Shown here: one piece after another, positions 14,931 through 25,258 of the stretch | Position numbering within the stretch: the first letter of the stretch is position 1 | Layout of the letters: each line of letters opens with the position of its first letter | Source: Streptomyces massasporeus | GTDB taxonomy: Bacteria; Actinomycetota; Actinomycetes; Streptomycetales; Streptomycetaceae | DNA: 64,000 nucleotides | Reading direction: 5' to 3' | NCBI RefSeq assembly: GCF_014648995.1 | Contig: NZ_BMSE01000002.1 | Span: 496,001-560,000, forward strand | Notes under the pieces: model-generated | The model's database searches: none | Told to the model about the DNA's origin: nothing | The model's input: the letters and a program-made list of their open reading frames with translations, nothing else | Made by a program: the position numbers and the translations under genes

Positions 14931-16087
14931 TGGCACAGAAGCGCCGGCACTTCGGCCGGGTCCGCAAGCTACCGTCCGGCCGGTACCAGGCTCGCTATCT
15001 CGGCCCGGATGGGCAGCTCCGTCCCGCGCCCCACACGTTCCGCACCAAGAAGGACGCCGACGACTGGCTTGCCGACAAGCAGACCGAGCTGCGGCGCGGT
15101 GACTGGCACGACCCGGACGCCGGGAAGGTGCTGTTCGGTGAGTACGCCGCTGCCTGGATCAAGGAACGCGAACTGACCTCCACCACCCGGCAGCTGTACG
15201 GCTCGCTCCTGCGGCACCACCTCGAACCCGCCTTCGGGGGCGTCAACGTCGCGGAGATCTCGCCCCCGCTCGTGCGACGCTGGCGCGCCGACAAGCTCGC
15301 GTCCGGCACCGGCCCGACCACCGTCGCCAAGGCCTACGCCCTGCTGCGCGCGATCATGGGCACGGCTGTCGCCGACCAGATGATCAGGCGCAACCCGTGC
15401 ACGATCAAGGGCGCCAGCACCGTGCACACCCCCGAACGGCCCACGGCCACCGTGCAAGAGGTCTACGACCTGGCTGACGCCATGCAGCCCCGCTACCGGG
15501 CACTCGTACTGATGGCCGGATTCCTGGGTCTGCGCTGGGGTGAGCTGGTCGGCCTGCATCGCCGGGACATCGACCTTGACCACGGCACCGTGCGTGTCCG
15601 CCGGGCCGTTGCCGAGCTGTTCAACGGACAGCGCGAGATCAAGGCCCCCAAGAGCGCCGCGGGCAAGCGCACCGTGTCGATCCCGGCCGCGATCACCCCG
15701 GACATCCGTGACCACCTGGAGCGGTACGCAGAGGCCGGCACTGATGGCCGGGTGTTCCTCGGCGCCAAGGGGGCCACCCCTCGTCGGAACCACTTCAACC
15801 GGCTGTGGCGCAAGGCGTGCAGCGACGCCGGGATCAAGGGCCTGCACTTCCATGATCTTCGGCACACGGGCAACACCCTGGCGGCCTCCACTGGTGCGAG
15901 CACACGTGAGCTGATGACCCGCATGGGCCACAGCACCGCCCGGGCCGCGCTGATCTACCAGCACGCCAGTGCCGCACGCGACCGTCTGATCGCTGACGCC
16001 CTGAGCGACCTGGTCGACAAGGGCCGCAAGCCCAGGCCGAAGCAAGATCAGGAGCCGGAGGGGCACGCGGGGGACACGCCGGACTGA
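14930..16087 (+). CDS. int: tyrosine recombinase integrase of the AICE
   Basis: A 385-aa phage-type integrase. An N-terminal arm-binding domain (FGRVRKLPSGRYQARYLGPD) is followed by a SAM-like core-binding domain (residues 65-165) and the catalytic domain. All five key residues are present with correct spacing: Arg202 in LGLRWGEL, His308 and Arg311 in HDLRHT, His334 in GHS, and Tyr343 in IYQHA. It recombines attP with the tRNA-Gly attB. The gene ends 62 bp before the right att repeat, as usual when int lies next to the tRNA target. The start overlaps the xis stop by 1 nt. Confidence 0.95.
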   Translation: MAQKRRHFGRVRKLPSGRYQARYLGPDGQLRPAPHTFRTKKDADDWLADKQTELRRGDWHDPDAGKVLFGEYAAAWIKERELTSTTRQLYGSLLRHHLEPAFGGVNVAEISPPLVRRWRADKLASGTGPTTVAKAYALLRAIMGTAVADQMIRRNPCTIKGASTVHTPERPTATVQEVYDLADAMQPRYRALVLMAGFLGLRWGELVGLHRRDIDLDHGTVRVRRAVAELFNGQREIKAPKSAAGKRTVSIPAAITPDIRDHLERYAEAGTDGRVFLGAKGATPRRNHFNRLWRKACSDAGIKGLHFHDLRHTGNTLAASTGASTRELMTRMGHSTARAALIYQHASAARDRLIADALSDLVDKGRKPRPKQDQEPEGHAGDTPD

Positions 16088-16105
16088 ACACAGTCCCCGG
16101 AAACA

Positions 16106-16148
16106 CTCAGGGCCAGGCGGAGGAATGATCCTCTGACCTGGCCCTGAG
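16106..16148 (-). terminator. element-borne tRNA terminator hairpin
   Basis: A long stem, CTCAGGGCCAG... paired with ...CTGGCCCTGAG, beside the right att copy. It sits exactly where the displaced terminator sits on the left side and is related but not identical in sequence. The AICE therefore supplies a new terminator to the restored tRNA-Gly gene. It may also end int transcription. Confidence 0.7.
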
Positions 16149-16149
16149 C

Positions 16150-16198
16150 CGTATGGAGCGGGCGACGGGAATCGAACCCGCGTAGCTAGTTTGGAAGA
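16150..16198. repeat. right att repeat within tRNA-Gly
   Basis: Identical over 49 bp to 5975-6023. Here the repeat continues into the intact 5' half of the tRNA (anticodon stem, D-arm and acceptor), so integration at this site regenerates a functional tRNA gene. It marks the right end of the AICE. Confidence 0.93.
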
Positions 16199-16227
16199 CT
16201 AGGGCTCTACCATTGAGCTACGCCCGC
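16154..16227 (-). tRNA. tRNA-Gly (UCC)
   Basis: Read on the minus strand the sequence begins GCGGGCGTAGCTCAATGG and ends with a 7-bp acceptor stem, T discriminator and encoded CCA. The anticodon stem CTAGT/ACTAG encloses the loop CTTCCAA, giving anticodon UCC, and the T-arm has the normal GTTCGAT. It is the integration target of the AICE, which reconstitutes its 3' half. Confidence 0.97.
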
Positions 16228-16391
16228 ACAGCACGCGCCGCAGGTCGGGTGACCGCGGCACTGAAGGCATCGTAGCGGGTCGGCCCCCTCCGTCGCACAC
16301 CGCATTCCCGCCGGAGCGGACGCGGCGCGGACCCTGTGGAAATGCGGCGGCCGCAGCGCCGGCCGGCATGTACCCTACGTCTCGCACCAGA

Positions 16392-16468
16392 CGGGGTGTG
16401 GCGCAGCTTGGTAGCGCGTCCGCTTTGGGAGCGGAAGGCCGTGGGTTCAAATCCCGCCACCCCGACCA
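16392..16468 (+). tRNA. tRNA-Pro (UGG)
   Basis: A 77-nt gene with encoded CCA: CGGGGTG acceptor, D-loop AGCTTGGTAGCGC, anticodon stem CCGCT/AGCGG with loop TTTGGGA giving UGG, T-arm GTTCAAATC and matching CACCCCG. It lies between tRNA-Gly and tig. Downstream, at 16475-16521, two similar hairpin-like segments built on GATCA...TGATCGCC precede a short T run and may terminate it. Confidence 0.97.
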
Positions 16469-16661
16469 GCCACCCGATCATCTCGCGTGATCGCCCATCC
16501 GATCACTCACGTGATCGCCTTTTGGGCGGTGTAGGCGCTGCCGTTACTATGCAAGCTGCACGCCCGTGTGTCTCAGCGTCTGAAGTCTCCGGGCGGCGAA
16601 ATCCGCCGGGCCGTTCTGGCCCCGGCAGAAACCAAGAAGTCAGCCACAAGGAGACCGAACC

Positions 16662-18047
16662 GTGAAGAGCGCCGTGGAGACCCTGAACCCGACCCGGGTT
16701 CGGCTGACTGTCGAGGTGCCCTTCGAGGAGCTCAAGGACAGCCTCGACGCGGCGTACAAGAAGATCAACCAGCAGGTCACGGTGAAGGGCTTCCGTAAGG
16801 GCAAGATCCCTGCCCGTGTCATCGACCAGCGGTTCGGCCGCGGTGCGGTGCTGGAGGAGGCGGTCAACGACGCGCTTCCGAAGTTCTACACCGAGGCGGT
16901 CAACGAGGCCGAGCTCAGCGTGCTGGGCCAGCCCGAGGTCGACATCACGGAGCTGAAGGACGGCGAGACGCTGAACTTCACCGCCGAGGTCGACATCCGC
17001 CCCTCCATCGAGATCCCGGACTTCTCCGGCATCGAGGTCGAGGTCGACGCGGTCGAGGTCACCGACGAGGACGTCGACAAGGCCGTCGAGGAGCTGCGCG
17101 AGCGCTTCGCCTCCACCGCCCCGGTCGAGCGTGCCGCCGAGGACGGCGACGTCGTCACGATCGACCTGCAGGCCAAGGTCGACGGCGAGGTCCTGGAGGA
17201 CGGGGTCGCCGACGGCGTCTCCTACACCATCGGCTCCGGCGAGCTGCTGGACGGCATCGACGACGCCGTGAAGGGCGTGGAGGCCGGTGGCGAGGTCACC
17301 TTCACCTCCGAGCTCAAGGGCGGCTCCGCCGCCGGCAAGGAGGCCGAGGTCACCGTCAAGGTCACCCAGGTCGCCAAGCGTGAACTGCCCGAGCTGGACG
17401 ACGAGTTCGCGCAGCTCGCCTCCGAGTTCGACACCATCGAGGAGCTCCGCGCGGACAGCCGCAAGCGCCTCGAGAACATGAAGCAGTACGACCAGGCCAC
17501 GCAGGCCCAGGAGCGCGTCCTGGAGAAGCTGCTCGAGCTGGTCGAGGTCCCGGTCCCCGAGAAGCTGCTCGAGGACGAGGTCAACACCCGCAAGCACAAC
17601 CTCGAGCACCACCAGCTCGGCCAGATGGGCATCGACCTCGCGAAGTACCTGGAGATCCAGGGCAAGAGCGAGGAGGAGTTCGACGCCGAGACCAAGGAAG
17701 CCGCGGTCAAGGGCATCAAGACGCAGTTCGTGCTCGACGAGCTCGTCAAGCAGGAGAAGCTGAACGTCAACCAGGAGGAGCTCACCGAGCACCTCATGCG
17801 CCGCGCGGCCTCCTCCGGCATGTCCCCCGACCAGTTCGCCCAGGCGGTCGTCGAGGGCGGCCAGGTTCCGCTCCTGGTCGGCGAGGTCGCCCGCGGCAAG
17901 GCCCTGGCCGTCGTGGTCGAGAAGGCCACGGTCAAGGACACCAACGGCGAGATCATCGACCTCGACGACGAAGAGGACGAGGACACCACCGAGGCCTCCG
18001 CCGAGGAGACCCCGGCCGAGTCCGCCGAGGAGAAGACCGAGGGCTGA
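16662..18047 (+). CDS. tig: trigger factor
   Basis: A 461-aa ribosome-associated chaperone and prolyl isomerase, which holds nascent chains at the exit tunnel. The ribosome-binding signature GFRKGKIP is at about residues 43-50. The FKBP-like domain spans about 150-240 ([32 protein letters not shown]), and the C-terminal arm (250-430) ends in an acidic tail ([17 protein letters not shown]). The GTG start has AAGGAG 8 nt upstream. It stands next to clpP1-clpP2-clpX as in most bacteria but is separated from them by a strong terminator. The length is normal for actinobacteria. Confidence 0.98.
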   Translation: MKSAVETLNPTRVRLTVEVPFEELKDSLDAAYKKINQQVTVKGFRKGKIPARVIDQRFGRGAVLEEAVNDALPKFYTEAVNEAELSVLGQPEVDITELKDGETLNFTAEVDIRPSIEIPDFSGIEVEVDAVEVTDEDVDKAVEELRERFASTAPVERAAEDGDVVTIDLQAKVDGEVLEDGVADGVSYTIGSGELLDGIDDAVKGVEAGGEVTFTSELKGGSAAGKEAEVTVKVTQVAKRELPELDDEFAQLASEFDTIEELRADSRKRLENMKQYDQATQAQERVLEKLLELVEVPVPEKLLEDEVNTRKHNLEHHQLGQMGIDLAKYLEIQGKSEEEFDAETKEAAVKGIKTQFVLDELVKQEKLNVNQEELTEHLMRRAASSGMSPDQFAQAVVEGGQVPLLVGEVARGKALAVVVEKATVKDTNGEIIDLDDEEDEDTTEASAEETPAESAEEKTEG

Positions 18048-18071
18048 GCCCCGGTAGCGGTGAGTCCGTGA

Positions 18072-18104
18072 AGAAGGCCCTGGGGCACGCCCCAGGGCCT
18101 TCTC
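18072..18104 (+). terminator. terminator after tig
   Basis: A near-perfect hairpin with a 14-bp stem (AGAAGGCCCTGGGG) around a 4-nt loop (CACG), 25 bp after the tig stop. The poor T run is normal for Streptomyces. Confidence 0.85.
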
Positions 18105-18130
18105 GCCACCCAGGGGGCAAGCGCATTCCA

Positions 18131-18151
18131 GGGGCGCGGGGAACTGCGCGA
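18131..18151. repeat. dispersed intergenic repeat, copy 1
   Basis: A 21-bp sequence (GGGGCGCGGGGAACTGCGCG plus A) also found exactly at 25158-25178. In both places it lies behind a terminator and is followed by a C-rich run and a second half beginning with CGCCC. Sequences of this type recur in intergenic regions of Streptomyces chromosomes. The rest of the 18105-18390 gap holds the clpP1 promoter region, including a half-site GTTCGCC (minus strand, 18244-18250) that could be part of a ClgR box. Confidence 0.7.
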
Positions 18152-18390
18152 CAAGCCCTCACCCGCCCGCCGCCCGGCGATTTCCGCACCACCCACGACG
18201 AGACCGCACGGCGCCCCGGCGGAGCCCACCGCGCTACGCCCCCGGCGAACACTCCCATCTCCGGGATTCCCCGAAGGGACCCGCGCGTTAGGGTCCATGA
18301 ATACGAGGGCAGTGGAGTCCCCGAACGGCTCCTAGCCCCTAGGGAAACGTGAGACGGCCCGGCGCCGTCGTAAGACGAGCAGGTGGATAC

Positions 18391-19008
18391 GTGACGAATC
18401 TGATGCCCTCAGCCGCCGGCGAGCCTTCCATCGGTGGTGGCCTCGGCGACCAGGTCTACAACCGGCTGCTCAACGAGCGGATCATCTTCCTCGGCCAGCC
18501 GGTCGACGACGACATCGCGAACAAGATCACCGCGCAGCTGCTGCTCCTTGCCGCCGACCCGGACAAGGACATCTACCTGTACATCAACAGCCCCGGCGGT
18601 TCCATCACGGCCGGCATGGCGATCTACGACACCATGCAGTTCATCAAGAACGACGTGGTCACCATCGCCATGGGCCTCGCGGCCTCGATGGGCCAGTTCC
18701 TGCTCAGCGCCGGCACCCCCGGCAAGCGCTTCGCGCTGCCGAACGCCGAGATCCTGATCCACCAGCCCTCCGCCGGCCTGGCCGGTTCGGCATCGGACAT
18801 CAAGATCCACGCCGAGCGGCTGCTGCACACCAAGAAGCGCATGGCCGAGCTGACCTCGCAGCACACCGGCCAGTCGGTCGAGCAGATCACCCGCGACTCG
18901 GACCGCGACCGCTGGTTCGACGCCTTCGAGGCCAAGCAGTACGGCCTCATCGACGACGTCATCCCCACGGCCGCCGGTATGCCGGGCGGCGGCGGCACCG
19001 GGGCCTGA
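18391..19008 (+). CDS. clpP1: ATP-dependent Clp protease proteolytic subunit ClpP1
   Basis: A 205-aa serine peptidase subunit. GLAASMGQ carries the nucleophile Ser99 and ILIHQP the catalytic His124; the Asp is in the [11 protein letters not shown] region. The oligomerisation start [19 protein letters not shown] is typical. The frame is open to 18349, but GTG 18391 with AGGTGG upstream gives the start known for Streptomyces ClpP1 ([10 protein letters not shown]). With ClpP2 it forms the mixed tetradecamer that degrades substrates unfolded by ClpX or ClpC. clpP2 follows after 109 bp. In Streptomyces the operon is activated by ClgR. Confidence 0.97.
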   Translation: MTNLMPSAAGEPSIGGGLGDQVYNRLLNERIIFLGQPVDDDIANKITAQLLLLAADPDKDIYLYINSPGGSITAGMAIYDTMQFIKNDVVTIAMGLAASMGQFLLSAGTPGKRFALPNAEILIHQPSAGLAGSASDIKIHAERLLHTKKRMAELTSQHTGQSVEQITRDSDRDRWFDAFEAKQYGLIDDVIPTAAGMPGGGGTGA

Positions 19009-19117
19009 GCGGTCCCCACGGGGCCTGTGGCGCCCCGTGAGGCCCGCGGAGCCCTCCCGGGCCCCAGCGACCCCAGACAGCCCCAGCCGACCGCCTCAGC
19101 CCTTTTCAGGAGACACC

Positions 19118-19825
19118 GTGAACCAGTTCCCCGGCAGCGGGATCTACGACCGTATGCACGCCGTGCAGGAGATGAACGCCTCGCAGGGCCGCTACACCGG
19201 CCCGCAGGCCGAGTCCCGCTACATCATTCCGCGCTTCGTCGAGCGCACCTCCCAGGGCATCCGCGAGTACGACCCGTACGCGAAGCTCTTCGAGGAGCGC
19301 GTGATCTTCCTCGGCGTCCAGATCGACGACGCCTCCGCCAACGACGTCATGGCGCAGCTGCTGTGCCTGGAGTCGATGGACCCCGACCGTGACATCTCGG
19401 TGTACATCAACAGCCCCGGCGGCTCCTTCACGGCGCTCACCGCGATCTACGACACGATGCAGTACGTGAAGCCGGACATCCAGACGGTCTGCATGGGCCA
19501 GGCCGCCTCCGCCGCCGCCGTCCTGCTGGCCGCCGGCACGGCGGGCAAGCGCATGGCCCTGCCGAACGCGCGCGTGCTGATCCACCAGCCGTACAGCGAG
19601 ACCGGCCGCGGTCAGGTGTCCGACCTGGAGATCGCCGCGAACGAGATCCTGCGGATGCGCTCGCAGCTGGAGGAGATGCTGGCCAAGCACTCCACCACGC
19701 CGGTCGAGAAGATCCGCGAGGACATCGAGCGCGACAAGATCCTCACGGCCGAGGACGCGCTGAGCTACGGACTGATCGACCAGGTCATCAGCACCCGGAA
19801 GATGGACAACTCGAGCCTCCGCTGA
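19118..19825 (+). CDS. clpP2: ATP-dependent Clp protease proteolytic subunit ClpP2
   Basis: A 235-aa paralogue of ClpP1 with the longer N-terminus common to actinobacterial ClpP2 ([20 protein letters not shown]). The catalytic Ser131 is in [14 protein letters not shown] and His156 in VLIHQPYSE; the handle helix [17 protein letters not shown] follows. The start GTG 19118 has CAGGAG 6 nt upstream; the frame is open to 19037 but lacks a ribosome site. It acts with ClpP1 in the same barrel. A separate promoter region with a ClgR-like box separates it from clpX. Confidence 0.97.
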   Translation: MNQFPGSGIYDRMHAVQEMNASQGRYTGPQAESRYIIPRFVERTSQGIREYDPYAKLFEERVIFLGVQIDDASANDVMAQLLCLESMDPDRDISVYINSPGGSFTALTAIYDTMQYVKPDIQTVCMGQAASAAAVLLAAGTAGKRMALPNARVLIHQPYSETGRGQVSDLEIAANEILRMRSQLEEMLAKHSTTPVEKIREDIERDKILTAEDALSYGLIDQVISTRKMDNSSLR

Positions 19826-19871
19826 GGCGAGAGGCAGTAACGTCTGCCGCCCCTTGGCACGGTTTGACTCG

Positions 19872-19889
19872 GTTCACGTCAAAGCGAAC
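19872..19889 (+). promoter_or_regulatory. ClgR-like box and promoter before clpX
   Basis: GTTCACGTCAAAGCGAAC is an 18-bp inverted repeat. Read on the minus strand it begins GTTCGCT and, after five bases, gives GTGAAC, matching the ClgR pattern GTTCGC-Y-N5-GCGAAC with one change. A TTGACT hexamer (19864-19869) that could be the -35 is just before it. It lies about 120 bp upstream of the clpX start. Confidence 0.6.
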
Positions 19890-20006
19890 CGCGCCAAGGG
19901 GGGCCCGAACGGGGGGCCCGGCAAGGTACCGTCGGACATAAGGCAGCACCAGGAGTCCGCTGGACGTCGACGTCCAGGAGTCTCCCAGGCGAAGGGGAAG
20001 CACACC

Positions 20007-21293
<1,287 letters not shown>

Positions 21294-21307
21294 TCACCCA
21301 CCGCACG

Positions 21308-21345
21308 CGAAGGCGCCCGGCACAGCTTGTGCCCGGGCGCCTTCG
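21308..21345. terminator. bidirectional terminator after clpX
   Basis: A long stem CGAAGGCGCCCGG paired with CCGGGCGCCTTCG, with inner GCACA/TGTGC pairing. It lies between two convergent genes, clpX and the 315-aa protein gene, and can serve both. Confidence 0.85.
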
Positions 21346-21357
21346 TCGTTGCCTTCG

Positions 21358-22305
21358 TCAGGTCTTGACGCGGACTTCCTCGCGGACCTTCGTGGTGAGG
21401 TCGATCGCCACGTCCTTGGTGACGCCCTGCGCCGCCTCAGCCGGCGACACGATGGCGATCGTGCTGTAGTCGGCCCACGCGCAGAACCAGTTGATCTTCT
21501 CCTTCTTGGTCAGCTGGTCCTGTGACTTGGCCGACTGGCACTTCATGGCCGCACCGTCGAGGTCGGCCTCCTCGGGCTCCCCGATCAGTTCGGGCTTGCC
21601 GGACCCGGACGAGGCCTCCTTCTCCGACGACTTCTTGAAGTTGGCGAAGAACAGGTTCAGCGTCGCCTCCGGGTCGGAGATCTCACCGTAGGCACCCGCC
21701 ACCGTAAGGGTCTTGGCCGACGCCATCTTCGCAGCGGACGACGGATCGTCGGGGTCGTAGTCGCTCAGGTCCACCGTGGAGTAGAGTCCCGCGGCGGTCT
21801 TGGCGCCCTTGACGCCGCTCTGCTCCAACTCCGACGCGTTTCCGGCGGTCTGCCCGTCCTTCGTGGTGCGCTTGTACTCGCTGAGCACGGTCGCCGGCGT
21901 CGCGATCTTGTGCGGCCCGTCGTCCTCCAGGCCACCACCACTGCCGCCGATCACGAAGTACGCGCCGACACCGATCGCGGCGACCACGGCCACCGCGCCG
22001 AGGATGATGCCGGTCTTCTTCTTGCCGCCGCCCGGAGCCGGGGGCTGGGGCACGCCGTACGGGGCCTGGCCGTAGGGCGGCTGCTGGCCGTACGGGGGCT
22101 GCTGGCCGTAAGGCGGCTGCTGGGGCGGGACGCCCTGCGGGGGCTGCTGGGGGTAGCCGTAGCCGGGCTGGGGCGGAGGGGCCTGCTGGGGATAGCCGTA
22201 GCCGGGCTGGGGCGCCTGCGGCGGCTGGCCGTACGGGCCCGGCTGGCCGTACGGACCGGGCTGCTGGGGCTGCCCGCCGTACGGGCCCGGCTGGTTGTAA
22301 CTCAT
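21358..22305 (-). CDS. membrane protein with Pro/Gln/Tyr-rich cytoplasmic tail
   Basis: A 315-aa protein of unknown function. Residues 1-95 are a low-complexity tail of [15 protein letters not shown] and PYGQQP repeats. A basic KKK precedes one transmembrane helix (about 99-120, [20 protein letters not shown]), and the remaining 190 residues are extracytoplasmic, with two cysteines (KCQSAK and WFCAW) that could form a disulfide. PGPYGQ-type tails occur in many actinobacterial membrane proteins and can interact with wall or division complexes. It is conserved at this place between clpX and valS in Streptomyces. ATG 22305 is the only sensible start. It is divergent from valS. Confidence 0.85.
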   Translation of the reverse strand: MSYNQPGPYGGQPQQPGPYGQPGPYGQPPQAPQPGYGYPQQAPPPQPGYGYPQQPPQGVPPQQPPYGQQPPYGQQPPYGQAPYGVPQPPAPGGGKKKTGIILGAVAVVAAIGVGAYFVIGGSGGGLEDDGPHKIATPATVLSEYKRTTKDGQTAGNASELEQSGVKGAKTAAGLYSTVDLSDYDPDDPSSAAKMASAKTLTVAGAYGEISDPEATLNLFFANFKKSSEKEASSGSGKPELIGEPEEADLDGAAMKCQSAKSQDQLTKKEKINWFCAWADYSTIAIVSPAEAAQGVTKDVAIDLTTKVREEVRVKT

Positions 22306-22396
22306 GTTCTGGGTTCCCCTCCAGATGCTTATGTGTTCCGGACATCCTGGCGCAGACCCGCCGTGTGCATGGCATCGGGGCCCCCACCGTTACAAA

Positions 22397-22436
22397 CGAA
22401 ACGCGTTTCGGGACCGGTCGGTGACACCTCTAAACT
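22397..22436 (+). promoter_or_regulatory. valS promoter with 14-bp perfect palindrome
   Basis: CGAAACGCGTTTCG (22397-22410) is a perfect palindrome in the divergent promoter region. TAAACT (22431-22436) is a good -10 only 7 nt before the GTG of valS, so the transcript is probably leaderless. The palindrome would lie around the -35 and could bind a LacI- or TetR-type regulator. Confidence 0.5.
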
Positions 22437-22443
22437 GACCCCC

Positions 22444-25074
22444 GTGACCGAGAACGCTCAGCAGCAGCCACCAGCGCCCAGCACCGACCTGCCGACCCAG
22501 TACGCGCCGGCCGACGTAGAGGGGCCGCTGTACGAGCGCTGGGTAGAGCGGGGTTACTTCGAGGCGGACGAGAAGAGCGACAAGCCGCCGTACACCATCG
22601 TCATCCCGCCGCCGAACGTCACGGGCTCGCTCCACCTGGGGCACGCCTTCGAGCACACGCTCATCGACGCCCTGACCCGCCGCAAGCGCATGCAGGGCTA
22701 CGAGACGCTGTGGCAGCCCGGCATGGACCACGCCGGTATCGCCACGCAGAACGTCGTCGAGCGCGAGCTCGCCAAGGAGGGCAAGTCCCGCCACGACCTG
22801 GGCCGTGAGACGTTCGTCGAGCGCGTCTGGCAGTGGAAGGGCGAGTCCGGCGGGCAGATCAGCGGCCAGATGCGCCGGTTGGGCGACGGTGTCGCCTGGT
22901 CCCGCGAGCGCTTCACGATGGACGAGGGCCTGTCCCAGGCCGTCCAGACCATCTTCAAGCGGCTCTACGACGACGAGCTCATCTACCGCGCCGAGCGCAT
23001 CATCAACTGGTGCCCCCGCTGTCTGACGGCCATCTCGGACATCGAGGTCGAGTACCAGGACGACGACGGCGAGCTCGTCTCCATGAAGTACGGCGACGGG
23101 GACGACACCATCGTCGTCGCCACCACCCGTGCCGAGACGATGCTCGGTGACACGGCCGTCGCGGTCCACCCCGGCGACGAGCGGTACAAGCACCTGATCG
23201 GCAAGCTGGTCAAGCTGCCGCTGACCGACCGCTCCATCCCGGTCGTCGCCGACGAGCACGTCGACCCCGAGTTCGGCACCGGCGCCGTCAAGGTGACCCC
23301 GGCGCACGACCCGAACGACTTCGAGATCGGCCAGCGCCACGACCTCCCGGCCCTGACGATCATGGACGAGCACGCGGTCATCACCGCCCACGGCCCCTTC
23401 CAGGGCCTGGACCGGCTGGAAGCGCGGTCGGCGATCGTCGCCGCGCTGCGCGCGGAGGGCCGGATCGTCGCCGAGAAGCGGCCGTACGTCCACTCCGTCG
23501 GCCACTGCTCGCGCTGCAAGACGACCATCGAGCCGCGGCTGTCCATGCAGTGGTGGGTCAAGGTCGGCCCGCTCGCGAAGGCCGCCGGTGACGCCGTCCG
23601 CGACGGCAAGGTCAAGATCCATCCGCAGGAGATGGAGAAGCGCTACTTCGACTGGGTCGACAACCTCCACGACTGGTGCATCTCGCGGCAGCTGTGGTGG
23701 GGCCACCGCATCCCGGTCTGGTACGGCCCGAACGGCGAGGTCGTCTGCGTCGGCCCCGACGAGGAGGCGCCCGGGACCGAGGCCGAGGGCTGGCGTCAGG
23801 ACACCGACGTCCTCGACACCTGGTTCTCCTCCGGCCTGTGGCCGTTCTCCACGCTCGGCTGGCCCGAACAGACCGAGTCGCTCGCGAAGTTCTACCCGAA
23901 CTCGGTCCTCGTCACCGGCTACGACATCCTCTTCTTCTGGGTCGCCCGGATGATGATGTTCGGCCTGTACGCGATGGACGGCACCCCGCCGTTCCACACC
24001 ATCGCCCTGCACGGCATGGTCCGCGACCAGTTCGGCAAGAAGATGTCGAAGTCCTTCGGAAACGCGGTCAACCCGCTGGACTGGATGGACAAGTACGGCA
24101 GCGACGCCCTCCGCTTCACCCTCGCCCGCGGCGCCAACCCGGGCGTCGACGTCCCGATCGGCGAGGACTGGGTCCAGGGCTCGCGGAACTTCGCCAACAA
24201 GATCTGGAACGCGACGCGTTTCGCGATGATGAACGGCGCGACGATCGAGGGCCCGCTGCCGGACGCCGCGAAGATGTCGGCGACCGACCGCTGGATCCTG
24301 TCCCGGCTGAACTCCGTCGTCGCCGAAGTCGATGCGTTCTACGAGGACTACCAGTTCGCGAAGCTCTCCGACGCCCTGTTCCACTTCGCGTGGGACGAGG
24401 TCTTCGACTGGTACGTCGAGCTGTCCAAGACGACGTTCCAGGCGGGCGGCGAGGCGGCCGAGGTCTCCAAGCGGGTCCTCGGTGAGGTCCTCGACGTCAC
24501 GCTGAAGCTGCTGCACCCGGTGGTCCCGTTCGTCACCGAGACCCTGTGGACCACGCTCACCGGCGGCGAGTCGGTCGTCATCGCCGACTGGCCGAAGGAC
24601 AGCGGTTTCCGGGACGCCGATGCCGAGCGTGAGATCGAGAGCCTCCAGTCGGTCATCACCGAGGTCCGCCGCTTCCGCGCCGACCAAGGTCTCCAGCCCG
24701 GCCAGCGGGTCCCGGCCCGGCTGACCCTGGACGGCACGCGGTTCGCGCCCCACGAGGCCGCCATCCGCCAGCTGCTCCGCCTTCAGCCGGAGGGCGACGC
24801 CTTCACGGCCACGGCGACCCTCCCGGTCGCCGGCGCCGAGGTCGCCCTCGACCTGTCCGGCACGATCGACGTGGCGGCGGAGCGCAAGCGCCTGGCGAAG
24901 GACCTCGCCGCGGCGGAGAAGGAGAAGTCCCAGGCCAACGGCAAGCTCGGCAACGAGGCGTTCCTGGCGAAGGCCCCCGACCACGTCGTCGACAAGATCC
25001 GCACCCGCCTCGCCAAGGCGGAGGAGGACATCGCCCGCATCCAGGCCCAGCTGGAGAGGCTGCCGCAGGGTTAA
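22444..25074 (+). CDS. valS: valyl-tRNA synthetase
   Basis: An 876-aa class I aminoacyl-tRNA synthetase that charges tRNA-Val. The HIGH-type motif [13 protein letters not shown] has HLGH at residues 64-67, and KMSKS is near 532. The editing (CP1) domain contains [15 protein letters not shown] and [15 protein letters not shown]. The C-terminal coiled coil that contacts tRNA starts near 810 ([18 protein letters not shown]). The frame is open far upstream, but GTG 22444 follows a -10 hexamer by 7 nt and yields the normal N-terminus. I see no T-box leader. Confidence 0.98.
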   Translation: MTENAQQQPPAPSTDLPTQYAPADVEGPLYERWVERGYFEADEKSDKPPYTIVIPPPNVTGSLHLGHAFEHTLIDALTRRKRMQGYETLWQPGMDHAGIATQNVVERELAKEGKSRHDLGRETFVERVWQWKGESGGQISGQMRRLGDGVAWSRERFTMDEGLSQAVQTIFKRLYDDELIYRAERIINWCPRCLTAISDIEVEYQDDDGELVSMKYGDGDDTIVVATTRAETMLGDTAVAVHPGDERYKHLIGKLVKLPLTDRSIPVVADEHVDPEFGTGAVKVTPAHDPNDFEIGQRHDLPALTIMDEHAVITAHGPFQGLDRLEARSAIVAALRAEGRIVAEKRPYVHSVGHCSRCKTTIEPRLSMQWWVKVGPLAKAAGDAVRDGKVKIHPQEMEKRYFDWVDNLHDWCISRQLWWGHRIPVWYGPNGEVVCVGPDEEAPGTEAEGWRQDTDVLDTWFSSGLWPFSTLGWPEQTESLAKFYPNSVLVTGYDILFFWVARMMMFGLYAMDGTPPFHTIALHGMVRDQFGKKMSKSFGNAVNPLDWMDKYGSDALRFTLARGANPGVDVPIGEDWVQGSRNFANKIWNATRFAMMNGATIEGPLPDAAKMSATDRWILSRLNSVVAEVDAFYEDYQFAKLSDALFHFAWDEVFDWYVELSKTTFQAGGEAAEVSKRVLGEVLDVTLKLLHPVVPFVTETLWTTLTGGESVVIADWPKDSGFRDADAEREIESLQSVITEVRRFRADQGLQPGQRVPARLTLDGTRFAPHEAAIRQLLRLQPEGDAFTATATLPVAGAEVALDLSGTIDVAAERKRLAKDLAAAEKEKSQANGKLGNEAFLAKAPDHVVDKIRTRLAKAEEDIARIQAQLERLPQG

Positions 25075-25091
25075 GGGTCCGTACGGTGTGC

Positions 25092-25123
25092 GAGGCCCCC
25101 GGAGCCGTCAGGCCCGGGGGCCT
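25092..25123 (+). terminator. terminator after valS
   Basis: Stem GAGGCCCCCGG and CCGGGGGCCTC around a 10-nt loop, 17 bp after the valS stop. A few T residues follow further on. Confidence 0.8.
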
Positions 25124-25157
25124 CACCTATGTCTCAGGGGCACGTCCCTGCTGTTCG

Positions 25158-25178
25158 GGGGCGCGGGGAACTGCGCGA
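25158..25178. repeat. dispersed intergenic repeat, copy 2
   Basis: The second exact copy of the 21-bp sequence at 18131-18151, again shortly after a terminator and before the promoter of the next gene (folC). The following bases, up to about 25215, form a partly complementary CGCCCAGGGGCG end, so the whole unit can fold. Confidence 0.7.
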
Positions 25179-25258
25179 GCGACCCCCACCGGCCCGCAGC
25201 CGCCCAGGGGCGCAAGCCACCGCGAACAATGTCAGTCGGTCTCCGTAGACTGGGCCCC

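Larger units (their letters stand above)
5975..16198. mobile_element. integrated AICE (pSAM2/SLP1-like conjugative element)
   Basis: A 10.2-kb element bounded by 49-bp identical repeats that correspond to the 3' part of a tRNA-Gly(UCC) gene. Inside, in order: cargo genes, a GntR-NUDIX regulator, an XRE-TPR regulator, a SCO3933-like regulator, an FtsK/TraSA-like transfer protein, a DUF2637 spread protein, several small Spd-type proteins, a RepSA-like initiator, an excisionase and a tyrosine integrase adjacent to the tRNA. This is the complete module set expected of an actinomycete integrative and conjugative element: site-specific integration, rolling-circle replication and double-stranded-DNA transfer. 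No core gene appears broken, so it is likely still mobile. The function assignments rest on motifs and order. Confidence 0.93.

Noticed and set aside
18232..18250. A ClgR box before clpP1
   Set aside because: Only the half-site GTTCGCC (minus strand) fits; the other half is off by one base in spacing and mismatched, so it is mentioned only as a candidate.
22306..22443. T-box riboswitch before valS
   Set aside because: The -10 hexamer lies 7 nt before the start codon, leaving no room for a leader, and no T-box sequence is present.
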